DNA of 14,063 bases from Thermoflexus sp. (GTDB lineage: Bacteria; Chloroflexota; Anaerolineae; Thermoflexales; Thermoflexaceae), in assembly GCA_017743605.1 (NCBI GenBank), contig JAGHYO010000037.1, positions 1 to 14,063 of the forward strand, written 5' to 3'. Made by a program: the position numbers and the translations under genes. Below are positions 13,695 through 14,063 of the stretch, one piece after another (within the stretch, counting starts at the first letter, position 1; each line of letters starts with the position of its first letter). Under the pieces are notes generated by a model. The model did no database searches, had not been told where the DNA came from, and saw only the letters and a program-made list of their open reading frames with translations.

Positions 13695-13750
13695 AGAAGC
13701 GGGGAGTGGGCTAGGATGAGAAGCGGAAGCCCAGGCAAGGGAGGTCTGCG

Positions 13751-14063
13751 ATGGGGACGCGGTGGCTGCTTTACGATACGGGGTGTTCGGTGTGCGCCGC
13801 CCTGGCCCGGGAGGTGGAAACCCTCAGCGGCGGGCGGATGCGGGTGCGGAGTTTGCGGGAGCCCGAGGTCCAGGCCCTGCTGGACCGCGCCCGTCCCGGC
13901 TGGCAGTGGGAGCCGATGCTCGTCGAGATCGAGGGGGAGCAAGTGCGGGTCTTCGCGGGCCTGGCGATGCGGATGCGGTTGCTCCAGATCCTGGGCCCGG
14001 CGCGGGCCTTGCGGGTGGCCCAGGCGGTGGCCCGGATGGGAGGCCCGGTGCTCGGCGTGGATT
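13751..14063 (+). CDS. DCC-type thioredoxin-fold (DUF393-like) protein, 3' end cut by window edge
   Basis: The frame from ATG 13751 stays open to the window end, giving 104 codons. The start WLLYDTGCSVCAALAREVET has the YDxxCxxC form of DCC1/DUF393 thiol-disulfide oxidoreductase-like proteins (C12 and C15), followed by a strand MRVRSLRE and helix VQALLDRARPG. A central segment MLVEIEGEQVRVFAGLAMRM corresponds to the usual second part of that fold, where relatives display a sugar- or membrane-related cofactor-like loop. The C-terminus is not visible. GGGAGG (13739-13744) lies 6 nt before the start. Family members are small predicted redox proteins of uncertain role. The gene is separated from the regulator by the hairpin repeat, so co-transcription is doubtful. 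Confidence 0.72.
   Translation, partial: MGTRWLLYDTGCSVCAALAREVETLSGGRMRVRSLREPEVQALLDRARPGWQWEPMLVEIEGEQVRVFAGLAMRMRLLQILGPARALRVAQAVARMGGPVLGVD

Noticed and set aside
12623..13942. Long minus-strand open frame (about 439 codons) across the regulator and its flanks
   Set aside because: It runs antisense to a conserved LuxR-type regulator and parts of two other genes, is very rich in Arg/Pro/Ser, and has no motif; it is a product of high GC content.
1..14063. CRISPR array, tRNA, rRNA, insertion sequence or integrase
   Set aside because: No spaced direct repeats, no cloverleaf, and no transposase or integrase motifs were found on either strand by eye.

Overview
This is a GC-rich bacterial chromosome segment with tightly packed genes. 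The gene content suggests a monoderm, probably thermophilic bacterium of the Chloroflexota (Anaerolineae/Thermoflexia-like). The hints are a class D/E-like sortase beside surface-polysaccharide genes, a YacL-type PIN-TRAM protein beside cysS, a tungsten-type aldehyde:ferredoxin oxidoreductase, and a GTAGGGGCGA-type palindromic repeat. That placement is inference from gene content; no search was possible.

Region 1 (2-3589, + strand) is a cell-surface polysaccharide operon. It holds a 5'-truncated sortase, a family 2 glycosyltransferase, a polyprenyl-phosphate sugar-1-phosphate transferase (the priming enzyme) and a class I methyltransferase. Gaps are 20 nt or less and one junction overlaps. 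The operon ends in a 13-bp perfect hairpin that looks like a dispersed repeat.

Region 2 (3659-7742, + strand) starts at a plausible sigma-70-type promoter. It encodes a membrane PIN-TRAM protein and cysteinyl-tRNA synthetase. Only 12 nt after cysS comes a toxin-antitoxin-like pair: a two-domain antitoxin and a PIN-domain protein. A stand-alone MNT-type nucleotidyltransferase without a visible HEPN partner closes the region.

Region 3 (7739-11460, - strand) reads towards region 2 and overlaps its last stop codon by 4 nt. In transcription order it has a dolichyl-phosphate-mannose-synthase-like GT2 gene, then an aldehyde:ferredoxin oxidoreductase gene with an 18-bp AT-rich palindrome just upstream of its Shine-Dalgarno, then an extended SDR sugar-epimerase/reductase gene 6 nt further on.

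Region 4 (11559-14063, + strand) is the least familiar part. It has a small Trp-rich probably exported protein whose N-terminus may be frameshifted, a signal-anchored protein of unknown function, an atypical NarL/LuxR-family regulator that lacks the receiver phospho-acceptor Asp, and the start of a DCC-type thioredoxin-fold protein running off the window. Two near-identical 25-nt hairpin repeats lie on either side of the first three genes. The regulator has the best promoter in the window (TTGCCC-N17-TATAAT), and its ribosome-binding site can fold into a hairpin.

No rRNA, tRNA, CRISPR array, transposase or integrase was seen. The better candidates for something undescribed are the frameshift-suspect Trp-rich gene and its partner in the repeat-flanked cassette, the phospho-independent regulator with its folded leader, and the two-domain antitoxin attached to cysS.
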